From: Palaemon carinicauda
Lineage: Eukaryota > Arthropoda > Malacostraca > Decapoda > Palaemonidae
NCBI RefSeq assembly: GCF_036898095.1
Contig: NC_090730.1
Span: 28,003,780 to 28,067,779, forward strand
Reading direction: 5' to 3'
Length of the DNA: 64,000 nucleotides
Shown here: one piece after another, positions 11,494-22,978 of the stretch
Layout: every line of letters begins with the position of its first letter
Position numbering within the stretch: the first letter of the stretch is position 1
The notes under the pieces: generated by a model
Seen by the model: only the letters and a program-made list of their open reading frames with translations
The model's database searches: none
What the model was told of the DNA's origin: nothing
Program-made: the position numbers and the translations under genes

Positions 11494-12596
11494 TGTAGAA
11501 AAATATGTATTTTTCTTTTAATTTTACTAGATATTAAAGAAAAAAATATACATTATCACTACGGCATCAGTATTAAAGTACTTTACCTCTGTAATTACTT
11601 AATTAGTCAATTCTAAAGTTAACGTAAATTTTATAAATAGCTTTTCTCGCCTAATTCTTTTAAATGGTTACTGCCGTAAACAAACCATCAATTTTAATGC
11701 TGAAAATGTTTTCTTGGTTTACTGAGTGACGGAGAACCAGATAGTACCTGTCAAGAAGAGTAGCTGTCAAGAACTTGAACAGCAGCAGTCTGCAGTAGAA
11801 GTTCCAGTCATACTTACAGTGGATTAATCTTTGAAGTTATTTAGTGACCTATGGATCTTATCATTTGCACCACGATCATGTGTCACACAAATATGGAATA
11901 ATTCTTTCAAAATACCATTGGACCCGGACCTGCCAAAAGAGAACCCGCCTACCTATCTCCTAAATTACACTATAAACAGGGTAAGAGAAAAGCTATTTTT
12001 TCTTTGTTTTAAACTATCCAGATCTTGATTTTTATTTCTGCAGCTTTAATCGATGCTTGTGTGATAAGTGTTATTACTTATATTTACCCAAATTATACGT
12101 ACCTTACCTATACTTACATTACATACTTATTTATACTTATAGTTACTTTGTTTGTATTTCATTAATCAATTTACTATTTAAGTGTATTGAATTCTGATTG
12201 ATCTTATTATTATTTTGACGGTTTGTTTACTGGGATAGAAATATACTTTACATTTTACTTGTTTATTTTTGGGCTGTTATTTCATTGGGGTAGTTGTGTC
12301 CGATTCCGTTCATACCTGAAATCTTAAGATTTCCTTTTGTTCACTATTTCAGATGTGTGTATACTTTCGGATTCATTTCATTGGCCTCCGGATGATGCAG
12401 CCCAAGTACTCACTTTCTATCCTTATGGTTCACGTCAATTGTTTGTCATTCAGAAGTTTATTTTTGGTTCGAGTATATACATTACAATTAAATTCATTGT
12501 AACTTATACTTTATTATTTACTATACCCTATATTAACTTATAAATTTAATGAGTTACCTTTTCATTAAATCTGTATAAAAACCTCATTTTTATACA
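11494..12596 (+). repeat. BEL/Pao 3' LTR
   Basis: 1103 bp, copy of the 5' LTR, followed at once by the CCATG target duplication. The 134 bp between the gag-pol stop and this LTR show no obvious long purine tract. Confidence 0.95.
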
Positions 12597-12601
12597 CCAT
12601 G

Positions 12602-13969
12602 TGCATAACAACCACACAAACATAATGGCTACACTATGTGACTAATATTTCCCTCTTCCATGCAATAAATGAGATGCTTTTTGTTCTGGGTCCATCACTG
12701 TCATCAAGGCAGGCGGGAGTGCAATGGGCATGACTGAAGAAATATCAGTACTGAGATGGTGGATGGTAGCTGGTCCTGAAGTCAGCCACTTGGGTACACA
12801 GTATGAGGCAAGAAGTGGGATCAAGGAGGGTTCTAAACACACCATCCAGCATGACAAAACAGAATGAGCATATAAAAGCTCTCACAAGGCATGCAAGATG
12901 TGAGCAATCTTCTCCAGGCTGAGAGTTGAGACCTGCTTTCACTTGATGCAAAGAACATTGCTTACTGAAGTTTTTTTAGAGCTGGTTAACGCACACTTTG
13001 AGAAAGGAAATGTCAATTTCCAGGAGTTTATTAAGAGACGGGGAAGAAAAGAAGAATCCACCATCTATGAACAAATCAAAAGGAACAGGGTTGACTTTTT
13101 ACTACAGGTATCAGTATCTGTTGACTCTTCAAAGCAAACAATCGTCTGTTCTCCAAGCTGTTCATATCATGCCAGGGCAGAGAGTATGACTTGAAGGAGT
13201 TCTTCCGTCATGAGAACCAATCACAGACTTCTTCCCTCCAATGATAGCAGAAAGCTCCACACATGTCAAAAATCCAACCTCATTACTATTCTTGAGAGCC
13301 AAGTTACAACCCTGGTGTAGCATTAGTGGGTGATTGGCCCTTATGAAGTTCAAAAACTTTTGAAGAGTAAGCAATGCTCGATGTACTTCTTACAATACAA
13401 GCACACTCTACCAAATACAAGAGAGCAGACATTGTTTTTTATTTCTACTGGCCATTTACTATGAAAGCTGAAACTAGATCAAAGCGAGGATGTGGGGTGA
13501 GACTCAGGGTGACAAGGCAAGGAAAAATTCCCTTAAACTTGTGCTAGACTAAGAAAAGATAATTTGGACAAAGCTTCCACCCATTGCAGAGAGTCGCCGG
13601 TAGTAGACTAATTGTAGGTGCAAGTCGGAATGCTGCAGTCGACGAGAATGCTACTGTTTTGGTCTGACCTACACAGCACTGTGCGGCTACAGATACGAGG
13701 TTTAGAGTGTACTATTTCAGGCAGCAAGATGAATAATATGTGGCAATTAAGTATAGTCTTACTGCCTATATGTACAGTATACAGCTACACAACCGAAGAA
13801 GGAAACAAAGAGTTAACTCATTTTTATAACCAAGCGTTCATTTTCATAATCGTTTCCCGTTCGCAATAGTAGACAAGCAATCATTAGCGAGTGCTTATCA
13901 TCTTGGGAGTCTGTGCGTGAGGAAAATATTTGTAATAGATTGCTTGACATTATTCCCAGGAGGATAAAC

Positions 13970-13971
<2 letters not shown>
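12602..13971. other. Unassigned sequence between BEL and the TA tract
   Basis: About 1.37 kb. Several 60-85 codon frames exist on both strands (for example 12943-13194 and 13618-13869), but they overlap one another, lack recognisable domains and look like chance. I see no repeat copy in the window. Confidence 0.5.
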
Positions 13972-14057
<86 letters not shown>

Positions 14058-14070
14058 ATATATATGTATA
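13972..14070. repeat. (TA)n microsatellite, left flank of DIRS nest
   Basis: Almost pure TA with a few substitutions at the right edge (GGATATATATG). The outer DIRS element starts directly after it, and its other end at 40469 also abuts (TA)n, so the outer element entered a TA tract. Confidence 0.95.
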
Positions 14071-14205
14071 TTTTTGGGCTCAAGCCATGACGTCCTGATG
14101 GAAGGTTCCTTCAGTAGCTTCCTTGGGTATATTTAACTACAAGGATATTCCCAGAGAATTAACGGATTTTGAGCGAAGCGAAAAATCTATTTTTGGGTGA
14201 GATAG

Positions 14206-14548
14206 CCATGGCGTCCTGATGGAAGGTTCCTTTTTGGTAGGTTCCTTGGGTATATAACTACTAGATATTCCCAGAGAATTTAACCACAGGTTATCACAGA
14301 ATTCTAACTTCTGGAGCGAGTATCCTAAAGGTTTCCCTTTAAGACATCGTATATCAACAGGGGACGCATGTATTAACGCGCCACATAGCTATCTGCACCC
14401 CACATAGAGTTAACACTTCGATGTGTAGGGGCGGAGAATAGCTGGGGAGCCGTTCCACAGCTAATCTTGTTCGTGGCTACTTTTGGTACTCGAGACGTAA
14501 ACAAACGGGCGCCATTGCTAAATGACGTCACGTCCGTCCTCATCCTGA
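14206..14548 (-). repeat. DIRS A inverted terminal repeat (3' side)
   Basis: About 340 bp, reverse complement of 22620-22962 with few differences (motifs CAACAGGGGACGCATG, GACGTCACGTCCGTCC). Bounded outside by the 43-bp right-end-specific stretch beginning CGGATTTTGAGCGAAGCG. Confidence 0.85.
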
Positions 14549-14627
14549 AGCCAGTTGCTTGCCGATCACCATGATACAGCAGAACAGGGTGGGACCTGAA
14601 AAAACTGGACGAAGTAGCAGGGAGGGT

Positions 14628-14719
14628 CCATCAGGACGCCATGGCTATCTCACCCAAAAATAGATTTTTCGCTTCGCTCAAAATCCGTTTTTTGGGCTCA
14701 AGCCATGGCGTCCTGATGG
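14628..14719 (-). repeat. DIRS A internal complementary region (ICR)
   Basis: The 92 bp equals the reverse complement of right terminus joined to left terminus: the right-end motif CGCTTCGCTCAAAATCCG is fused through six T to the left-end motif GGGCTCAAGCCATGGCG. This matches the known role of the DIRS ICR as a template spanning the junction of a circular intermediate. Confidence 0.9.
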
Positions 14720-15219
14720 AAGAATACCAGAGAATCAATGTATCGTGGTAGATTTTCCCCTTGTAGTGTAAGTGCCGAGGGCTTTGAACAGGTTAGCATA
14801 GTAATCTCAATAGAGGAACCGTAGGGAAGAAAACTTCCTGCCCCCCTGGCAGTGAAGTCCCAATAGGCCATGCTGAAGATCAAAGTGGTCATCGAAGGGC
14901 TACCCACCTTACTGGGAGAACATGAAGAACTCGGAGACAAGACTGAATGGTTGGTATTCATATAGGAACATTCTCAAAAGCAGACAAGTGGTGGTTAGGC
15001 ACTGTATGTGAAGAGAGAGAATCGTCTGGTCTCGAAGGCATGATGTAAGTAAGTATTCGGGTAGGAATATTACATTGCAGAGGTGAGTATATAATAAGGA
15101 TTGAATCCTTAGTAATCTTCATCGTATATAAGAGGAAGGGGATAATAAAACTATGACAGTCATGTATTTCATAGTATAAGTAGGAGCGGATTGAGACGCA
15201 CAAGTAATAAAATAGAAAT

Positions 15220-15225
15220 TTTATT
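15220..15225 (-). terminator. Poly(A) signal of DIRS A
   Basis: AATAAA on the minus strand within GAAATAAAATTTCTATTTT, at the same place downstream of the recombinase as in copies B and C. Confidence 0.6.
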
Positions 15226-15528
15226 TCACAATTGCAGAATATGGTAATTAAATGCAATAAGTATGTAAAAGTAATTTACAACAAATTATAATGTACATAG
15301 TAATGAAAGACTTGCTCTTGAATCTGAAAGAGAATTTCAAATTATTAGTAGGCACTCGTTCCAGAGGAACGTCAGTCTTTAAAAAGAAAACACATCATGC
15401 TCTAGGCATGCGGCACTCATGTGACGACTATGACATTTCACCTGGGAGAAGAACAGTATATGAAAAAGCACTAAGTGTCTTTGAAATCACTACGTATCAC
15501 ACGAGGGTCAACATAGGCACCCGAGGAG

Positions 15529-16649
15529 TTAGAGTCCCAAGTAACTCACTGTTCTACCTGCGGCTACCACAAAATGTTTGACTTCATGCACTTGTTTCGC
15601 ATAATGTTTGAAGAAAACACGTGAGGATTTCCAGCCTGTGAAACTCTTAAGGCTTTCAAAATCCATACTCTGAAAGAAATTCAGAGACGATGCAACTTTT
15701 CTAGGATCGTGACCTGCGGGTGTACTGTCAGGATCCGCTCTGCGAATGAAGTAGGTGATTTTCGCTCGTAGTTGTTTCAGTGACAGGTCGCTGCCCGATG
15801 TTTCTCCTTTGAAGAGTTGGCCTCCACCAAAGTCCGAAGTTCTACGAAGATAGACCTTGAGGCTCTCTACTGGACATAGAGAGGCATCTTCTTTCAGGGG
15901 GCAGATTCTCCAAGGGCCCCATCTTTTGGTGGGTAGTTCGTTTTTGGCGAGAAACGTCGGATCCGGGAAGAGGGTAAGGTCTCCTGAATCTGTAAACAGA
16001 ATGTGACCCTCGTCCCTTGATAATGCCACTATTTCGCTGACTCGGGCTCCTGAGGCAAGAGCAAAAAGAAAAATAACTTTTTGAGTCAGATCCTTGAGAG
16101 GGCACGAATCATTGTCCAAGTTGGAGGCAAAATGGAGCACCTTGTCCAGAGACCAGGAGATCGGTTTTGGTGGGGGTGCTGGGCGTAGACGAGCGCATGC
16201 CTTCGGCAGTTTATTGAAGATGTCGCTGGACAGATCAATCTGGAAGGCGTACATTAGCGGTCTAGTCAAGGACGATTTGCAAGTAGAAATCGTGTTGGCT
16301 GCCAAGCCTTGTCCATGAAGGTGAATGAAGAAGGACATGCAAAAATCGATGGTGATTTCCGTAGGATTTTTGCCTTGACGAATGAGACCCATTTTCTCCA
16401 GGATGATTCGTATTGCCGTCGTGTGGATTCGGTCTTGTATTCCTCGAGGAAGTCGAGACTCTTCTTCGATATCCCGAACCTTTTCTTCACGGCTAGGGAG
16501 AGAAAATCATGAGATGAAGGTCCCTGACTTCCAATGATGAAGCAAATACAGTCGACTTCTGTACTTGCTGGGAGAGAACTGGGCCCGGGAGAGGGATCAG
16601 CGTAGGTTGTAGCTCCAGGACTAGGGGGTACCAGTTGCTCCGAGGCCAC
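15529..16649 (-). pseudogene. DIRS A tyrosine recombinase (frameshifted)
   Basis: Same protein as the intact recombinase of copy B. The N-terminal part (FGISKKSLDFLEEYKTESTR) is in 16266-16649 and the catalytic part in 15529-16392. The two are separated by loss of one A in a run near 16368 (the NPTEITIDF segment). Catalytic residues remain readable: Arg in ASGARVSE, His and Arg in GHDPRK, Trp in TGWKSS, Tyr in FKHYAK. The C-terminus is altered by a deletion of about 28 bp between two short GTAG repeats, giving a different tail. The role would be site-specific joining of the circular DNA copy to the target. A is defective for this. Confidence 0.85.
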
Positions 16650-18407
16650 TTGGGAGCCACTAGGGCTGCTGTTCCTTTGAAGGTTCTCAGTTTGGAGAGG
16701 ACTTTCAGCAACAGGTTAGTGGGAGGGAGCAGGTAGATCTTGGACCACCTGTTCCAATCCAGTGACATGGCGTCCACTGCTTCTGCCTTGGGGTCCTCGT
16801 ACGGGGCCACATATCGAGTAAGTTGATTGTTGTCGCTCATTGCGAAGAGATCGATCTGAAGTTCTGGGACTTGGTGAGAGATGAAGGAGAATGATCTTGC
16901 GTCTAGAGACCATTCCGACTCTATCGGGCTTGTCCGAGATAGAGCGTCCGCCGTCACGTTGCGGAATCCTTGTAGGTGAACTGCAGACAGGTGCCATTTC
17001 TTCTTCTCCGCCAGACGGAAGATTGTCAGCAGCACCTGATTTATCTGGGGCAATCTTGAGCCTTGGCGATTGAGACATCTGACTACCACCGAGTTGTCTA
17101 GGGTTAGACGAATATGGATCGAGGGAGGCGGGGAGAGTTTCTTCAGAGTTAGAAGGACCGCCATGGCCTCCAAGATGTTGATGTGAAACGTCTTGAATAG
17201 GGGAGACCATGTTCCTTGAGCCTGTTTTTGGTGGGAGTGACCTCCCCAATCCTCCAGCAAAGCGTCCGTGTGGATGTTGAGGGATGGACCTTTTCAGGGC
17301 CTTTGCTTCCAACCACGGCTTTAGGAGCAGCCGAAGTCTGTTTGGGAGCCGTCTCTTGAGGTCTCTTCGAGCGATGGATGCGGAACGTCTCCAGACTCCT
17401 GTGGCATCCTTTAGCTGTGCACGTAGCACTGGGTTTGTCACTGAGGCGAACTGTAGAGAGCCTAGAACTCGTTCCTGCTGACGTCTTGAGATCCGTTTGG
17501 ATTTCAGCAGTCGCTTGACAGACCCTGCTATTTCCTTCCTTTTCTTCTGGGGAATGGAAAGGTGGTGTGACTGAAGGTTCCACTGGATTCCTAACCATTG
17601 GAACTTCTGAGCTGGAGAGAGGCGAGATTTCTTCGCGTTTATCTTGAATCCCAGGTGTTCTAGGAACTGGGTAACTTTGTTGCAGGATCTTAAACAATCC
17701 TCGGGCGATGGAGCCCAGACTAGCCAGTCGTCGAGGTAGGCCATCACCTGGACGTCTCTGAGGCGAAGCTGTTGAACGATGGCGTCCGCCAGCTTTGTGA
17801 AGATCCGTGGGGCCACGTTGAGGCCGAAGGGTATGGCCTTGAAGGCGTAGCTTTTCCTTTGGAGTCGAAATCCTAGGTAGGAGGAAGCGTGGTGATTCAT
17901 TGGAACGTGCCAGTAGGCATCCGCCAGGTCTATGGAGACCGTGTAGGAACCTTGAGGCAGAAGGGTCCTTATCTGTTGAAGAGTCAGCATCTTGAACTTG
18001 TTGTTCGCTATGAACTTGTTGAGGGGGGATAAGTTTAGAATGACTCTGAGCTTGTCGGAGTCCTTCTTGGGGACGCAAAACAGTCTCCCTTGGAACCTGG
18101 TTGACTTTACCCTCCTTATCACCTTCTTGTTCAAGAGATCTAGGACATATTATTCCAGAAGGGGGGTTGATTGTTGGAAGAATTGCTGGAAGGTTGGGGG
18201 TGGTTGAGTCCAACTCCAGCCTAGACCCTTCTTGACGATGCTGTGTGCCCAGGGATCGAAGGTCCAAGGATCCTGGAATTGGCGGAGTCTTCCTCCCACC
18301 GGAAGCACTTCATTGCTTCTGGTGTCCCGAGGGCTTACTGCCTCGGCCGCTAGCTCCCCTTTCTCCTCTGCCTCTGGAGGGACGGCGAGATGCGTCTCTG
18401 CCTGCAC
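16493..18407 (-). pseudogene. DIRS A reverse transcriptase/RNase H (broken)
   Basis: Encodes the DIRS RT: DLADAYWHVPM, MPFGLNVAPR-like and YLDDWLVW motifs in 16716-18134, then RNase H (LTLDNSVV, TADALSR) in 16493-17260. A nonsense TAA at 18150-18152 cuts the start (GAA in copy B), and a deletion of about 23 bp near 17283 shifts the frame between RT and RNase H. The frame overlaps the end of gag, in +1 relative to it. The overlapping gag-phase frame is open at 17149-18267. Confidence 0.88.
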
Positions 18408-20262
18408 CTCTGTTTGAGCCTCTACCTTTGGGACGAAAGGTAGTCGTCTGTTGCTCGAAAGCAGGGGTGAAAACCGGCGACTGTGACAAGACCGGTTGGG
18501 TGACCAGCTGAAAGGTCTGCTGTGGCTGAGCTGCCACTTGGGGAGTAGCGGATCCCGGAAACTGCCGTCTCTGTTGACGTTGCTGGGGTTTCTGCTTGGA
18601 GGATTTCCTCTTAGGTTGAGGGCTGTCGTCCTGAGAGGATTTCCTCTTCTTCGACATGCCCCACTTGTGGAGAAGGTTCCTGTTCTCCGTGGCGGCCTTG
18701 TCGATGATCTCTTTCACAAGGGCAGAGGGAAAGAGGTGCTTACCCCAGATGTTGGAGGAAATCAGCCTCCGGGGTTCGTGTCTCGCTGTGGCACTGGAGA
18801 ACACGAATTCACGACAGGCTCTATGAGCCTTCATGAAGCTGTACAGGTCTTTAACCACAGTCGCCAAATGCGTTTTGGCGAGCACCATGTAGTAATCGGG
18901 GACTCTAGTGTCACCGGCCATGACGTCGAGCTGTACCTGGAGGGACATGGATGCGGCGAGCCTTTCCTTCGTGTCATGTTCCTGACGAAGGAGATGGTCA
19001 TTAAGTTTCGGGAGGTCTTCGTTAAATTGACGTCCAGCAACGTCAGGTTCTAGTTTCCCCACCACGAAGGTATGCTGGACATCTTTCCAGTGTCGAACAT
19101 CGGGGGGAGTAGTCAGGGAGAAGGGTCTGCACTCCTCCAGTGCAGGGCAAGGTTTCCCTTCTTCCACTGCCTTGTGTACCGCAGCGAAGGCCTTTTCTAT
19201 GAAGGGGAGGATCGCATCGTCTGGTGCGACGTAGGTAGGGTGCTTCTTGCTCAGCGCCGGAAGCTTTGAGCAGGTAAAACCCCTACTTTTAACAGCATTG
19301 GCCAGCATAGCCTGGGCCTTCGGGAGATCGAACACTATCACCTCCTTAGGTACGGTCTCTTCTTTAGAGGCAGGTTCGGATCGAAGTCGGACGTAACAGT
19401 CCGGATAAGCCTCAAAACTCGGGAAGAATTCCACTTCTTCCAGGGCAACCGAGCCGACCTTCTCACTGACGAAGATCCTGCCCGTTGTTATAGGCATGTG
19501 CTCGGCATACCTCCAGGGGTTGGCGTCCGAACATGCCGGGAGGTCCTTAACCGAAATCCTTTTCGGCTCCTTTGAACTTCCCATGGTCCTGATGTATTCG
19601 TGTGTCTCACGGAGTTTCTTGTCCATAAGAGCTTCGAGCATACGGAACATCTCCTGGGCGCTGGATGGGATGGGGTCCGGGGTGGCGGAGGTAGACGGGA
19701 GTGATACATCCGTCGGTGTAGGAGTTGGGGCGGGGGTGGAAGGCGGAGCGACCTCCTGCTCCGACTCGGTGTATTCCACTTGGTCTTCCTCATAGTCCAG
19801 TTCTTCGGCCATGAGGTTCCTCTCCGTGGTCTCCGACACTTCCGACATACGTTCCGCGTTGTCGGTATCCAGGTGACACTCGTGCATGGACTGGGCCATG
19901 ACTACATCGGGTTCCACCGTTATCTGGACGGTGGGGATCTGATCCTTGGGGACCACAGAGTCTGGGGATGCCTTCGGGAAAAGCAAGGCCCTCAAGTCTT
20001 CAGTGGCAAGGTATGGTCCAGTGGCGTTCTTCTGGAAGCCACGCACCCATTTGCGTAGCTTCTCTTGAGAAGCGTCCCTAACCTCCGCTGAGGGAGGATT
20101 ATTGAACGCCTCGACCAGGCGGTCCTTGCAGACTGTACAGTTCTGCGGGTCCCAAAACTTCAGATCGCCTTTCTTGTAGGCGCAAGGGGCGTGGGTCCTA
20201 CACGCCGTGTGCCCGTAGAAGTGCGGGCGCTTCACTGCACAGAAGCCGTGATCGCACTTCAC
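18310..20262 (-). CDS. DIRS A Gag-like protein
   Basis: 650 codons, no internal stop. The N-terminus is Cys/His-rich (MKCDHGFCAVKRPHFYGH and further Cys to about residue 45), suggesting a zinc-binding module. The middle is acidic with a Pro/Thr-rich stretch; the C-terminus is Lys/Arg/Gln-rich ending in RGR/GRG repeats, suiting RNA binding. The first codon is GTG where copies B and C have ATG, so either the start is lost or translation begins upstream through splicing: an acceptor-like TTTCTCTTACAG lies just before it and the frame is open across it. The stop TGA is followed in phase by the recombinase frame. Function as the particle protein is inferred from position; I recognise no named Pfam fold. 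Confidence 0.8.
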   Translation of the reverse strand: MKCDHGFCAVKRPHFYGHTACRTHAPCAYKKGDLKFWDPQNCTVCKDRLVEAFNNPPSAEVRDASQEKLRKWVRGFQKNATGPYLATEDLRALLFPKASPDSVVPKDQIPTVQITVEPDVVMAQSMHECHLDTDNAERMSEVSETTERNLMAEELDYEEDQVEYTESEQEVAPPSTPAPTPTPTDVSLPSTSATPDPIPSSAQEMFRMLEALMDKKLRETHEYIRTMGSSKEPKRISVKDLPACSDANPWRYAEHMPITTGRIFVSEKVGSVALEEVEFFPSFEAYPDCYVRLRSEPASKEETVPKEVIVFDLPKAQAMLANAVKSRGFTCSKLPALSKKHPTYVAPDDAILPFIEKAFAAVHKAVEEGKPCPALEECRPFSLTTPPDVRHWKDVQHTFVVGKLEPDVAGRQFNEDLPKLNDHLLRQEHDTKERLAASMSLQVQLDVMAGDTRVPDYYMVLAKTHLATVVKDLYSFMKAHRACREFVFSSATARHEPRRLISSNIWGKHLFPSALVKEIIDKAATENRNLLHKWGMSKKRKSSQDDSPQPKRKSSKQKPQQRQQRRQFPGSATPQVAAQPQQTFQLVTQPVLSQSPVFTPAFEQQTTTFRPKGRGSNRGAGRDASRRPSRGRGERGASGRGSKPSGHQKQ

Positions 20263-20271
20263 GTATTCCTC

Positions 20272-20290
20272 CTGTAAGAGAAAGAGAACA
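20272..20290 (-). promoter_or_regulatory. Acceptor-like splice site before gag (DIRS A)
   Basis: On the minus strand a pyrimidine tract runs into TTACAG|GAGGAA eight or nine bases before the gag start. The same arrangement is kept in copies B and C. A donor was not identified. Confidence 0.5.
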
Positions 20291-22619
20291 TGAGTATGGG
20301 GGAGTCATAATTATGACTTATATTCTAAAGTTAAATATTAAAGGATTAATCTTTAACTTAATTTTAAGTGATATAAACAATGTGATGTTTTTGAGAGTGG
20401 GCGGAAATGAAGGAGATAGACACATACTCCGTGTAACCCACCCGGCTGGTTACCGTAACCTTATCCATAGGCAATTTGTTTGTGACCAAGGGCACAGGGC
20501 AGAATTCTTCATAGATTGCCAGGGAGGCAGGGGGAATTCTAGTAGGAATTGCCAAGGATATAAAACTGGGACTGAGGCCACTCAGACCATAGAATTGGGA
20601 ATGTAGACGATCCCATAGGGTAACGGTTTACGGCAACCAGCCGTGCTAAGATACACACAGCATGCTGGAAATTTGTGATATGCAAGAAGACAGCATGGTT
20701 ATTAATAGAACGGTAAGACAATACCTATCTATTTATGTAGTCAAACCATCTGGTTGCAATGTAGGGCTATCAGCATGAGATGATAGCTAGGAGAAGGGCT
20801 GCAAGTCGCTTTGACGCTTCCGGAAGGCTCCGGCAGACCGACGGCACGCCGGAGGCCGCTCCAGCAGAGTTTCTGGCATTAGGGAAAACAAATATAGAAG
20901 TCAGAAGTAATGCCAGGATGGTGGCCGCCGGCACAACGGCAGCACTCCGGCGGGAAGCGGCGGCTCCGGCAGCCGAAGGTTGCCGGCTTGGTGACAGGTA
21001 CAAGGAAGGGCTATAGCAGAACCGGACTGCTGGCAGTGGATGCCGGCACTCCGGGGGCCGGACCGATGGACGGACGACCGAAGCTATGAGGTATGAGGGA
21101 AGGCCATCGGCTGTACGCCGACGGGAGGCTGCAGTCCCCCGGCACACGGAGGACTGACGGCCCAGGGGGCAAGGAATGTGTCACCAAGGGTGGGAGGTGG
21201 GTATCACCGACAGAGGAGGTGGCAAGGAACCGGCACCAGGACAGTGAAAGAGACAGAAGGAGGGATGTAGGGGTACGGACACGGACCCCAAGACATCCCA
21301 CCTGAATGGGTGTACCCATGATAGAGGCTAGCCCTATCATCCAGAGGCAGGGGCCCCAGGCGGCCGGGAGCCAGGGTAGCCCAAGGGAGGGCTAGGGAAC
21401 ACCCAAGAGGGGGAGAACCCCTGCGGACAAAACGCATCCAGTGGCTAACCCCATAGGACACTATGAAGGGTATATGTACCAGAGCGGACTGCACACAGGG
21501 ACTCAAGGTAGCCCTATCACTCCACCCTAAGGAGGAGTTGTAGGACAGGGGATAGATGGGTATAGACTAACCTAATTATAGGCTAGGCCATACAAGAGAT
21601 AGGTGGGGAGGGGAGAAGAAGAAGGGTCTTCTATAGGAGAGGCTCTGTACCAAAGCGGCCACCAAGGAAGGGAGGACGCTCCCTAGCCTAAGGTTAGGCA
21701 GCCTGTCTGAGAACGGTGCATGGGTACCGTTTCAGCAAGGCACAGAACTAACTCCCCCCAAGCCTAACCTAGAGCAGGGATGTTACACCCTGAACTAGGA
21801 AGGATGGAAGATGTATCGCATTGCAGGGAAGGTCAGGAAGCCTAGCCTCAGCAATAGAGGAAGGGCAGGCCGTTCCTCATTCTCGGACGCAGCCCTAAGG
21901 GGGGATCATTCCCTTAGGGAGGACAGAGAAGCGATAAGTACTCTGGTATGAGCTTGATCCCCTTACGTGGTAGGGGGAGCAAGGCTACGCAGAGGGAATG
22001 CCCTAAGGCAGGGGGTGAAGGGAGCATATAGGGGGCCTACAATTAGGTTAGGTTAGAGAGGTAGGCCTACACTGTCAAACCTATCCCCTATATGGTCCCT
22101 AAAGGCGAAAACACTTGCATCACAGTAAACAGTATCATAAAATAATGCCACTATCTTCATAACTAAACCTAGGATCACTGAAATATATCATGCATGAACA
22201 CTGATGATAGGCACTCTAGCCTAGGGGCTAGACTAGCGAACTGGTATGGGGTCAGTCGATGACCAATAAAAGAGCGTCAAAACACGATATATAAAGTTCC
22301 TAGCTATGAAGACTAAATAACTAATAGTATCGATTAGTTAATGAGGCCGGAAAACGCTGTTGAGGCTAGCTAAATAAGGCATGCAAAACAACAGCGACGC
22401 CATAAAATGGCGGGTCCGGTAGAGGCACAGCTCTGCCACAAAACATAAAATATCTTGAAAAGTAAAAGTTACTTTACGGTCAGAGCTTATTTAAACAATA
22501 CTGGAACCTTGTACTCAACTTTCCAGAAGAAGGCGAGGCCGAGGGTAGAGACATGGCTAAGATGCAAGTCGATAAGATGCACACAGGGAAAAATCCGACT
22601 AGTAAGGCAAGCTACTAAG
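20291..22619 (-). other. DIRS A leader (no gene)
   Basis: About 2.3 kb, GC-rich near gag and matching the leader of C (30281-34360, minus its insertion). No long frame. It holds scattered CCTAACCT/TTAGG words, too few to be telomeric. 22450-22620 pairs in inverted orientation with 23240-23421 of element C. Confidence 0.7.
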
Positions 22620-22962
22620 CGAAGGATGAGGACGGACGTGACGTCATTTAGCAATGGCACCCGTTTGTTTACGTCTCGAGTACCAAAAGTAGCCACGAAC
22701 GAGATTAGCTGTGGAACGGCTCCCCAGCTATTCTCCGCCCCTACACATCGAAGTGTTAACTCTATGTGGGGTGCAGATAGCTATGTGACGCGTTAATACA
22801 TGCGTCCCCTGTTGATATACAATGTCTTAAAGGGAAACCTTTAGGATACTCGCTCCAGAAGTTAGAATTCTGTGATAACCTGTGGTTAAATTCTCTGGGA
22901 ATATCTAGTAGTTATATACCCAAGGAAGCTACCAAAAAGGAACCTTCCATCAGGACGCCATG
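22620..22962 (-). repeat. DIRS A inverted terminal repeat (5' side)
   Basis: Inverted copy of 14206-14548. The outermost left-end bases TTTTTTGGGCTCAAGCC follow to 22978, where the interrupted repeat of C resumes with ACCACAGGTTATCAC. Confidence 0.85.
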
Positions 22963-22978
22963 GCTTGAGCCCAAAAAA

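Larger units (their letters stand above)
4408..12601 (+). mobile_element. Complete BEL/Pao LTR retrotransposon
   Basis: Element of 8184 bp (4413-12596) with two 1103-bp LTRs, a primer-binding site directly after the 5' LTR and a single gag-pol frame. It is flanked by the 5-bp direct repeat CCATG (4408-4412 and 12597-12601); five bases is the usual BEL/Pao target duplication. The LTRs keep a constant 7081-bp offset from end to end and I found no difference between them on reading. Together with the intact frame this points to a recent insertion. No envelope-like frame was found. Confidence 0.95.
14163..22978 (-). mobile_element. DIRS1-type retrotransposon A, full length, inserted in the left ITR of C
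   Basis: 8816 bp, minus strand. Plus-strand order: right terminal repeat, ICR, poly(A) signal, recombinase, RT/RNase H, gag, leader of about 2.2 kb, left terminal repeat. The inner terminal repeats 14206-14548 and 22620-22962 are inverted copies; the outermost bases differ between ends, as in DIRS elements. No target duplication is seen, as expected for recombinase-mediated insertion. pol carries a nonsense codon and two frameshifts, so A cannot be autonomous. Confidence 0.9.

Noticed and set aside
12642..13374. Small frames on both strands between BEL and the TA tract as a gene
   Set aside because: Mutually overlapping, short, no motif.
13898..14098. Tyr-Ile repeat frames at TA tracts (also 40423-40718, 45353-45679, 48706-49111, 63623-63979)
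   Set aside because: Translation of (TA)n microsatellites on both strands; not genes.
18496..19053. Frames antisense to DIRS gag/pol (185 codons and similar)
   Set aside because: Shadow frames; the sense frame has the conserved domains in all copies.
22040..22060. TTAGGTTAGG words (also 30662-30675) as arthropod telomere repeats
   Set aside because: Only two or three units within the DIRS leader; far too few.
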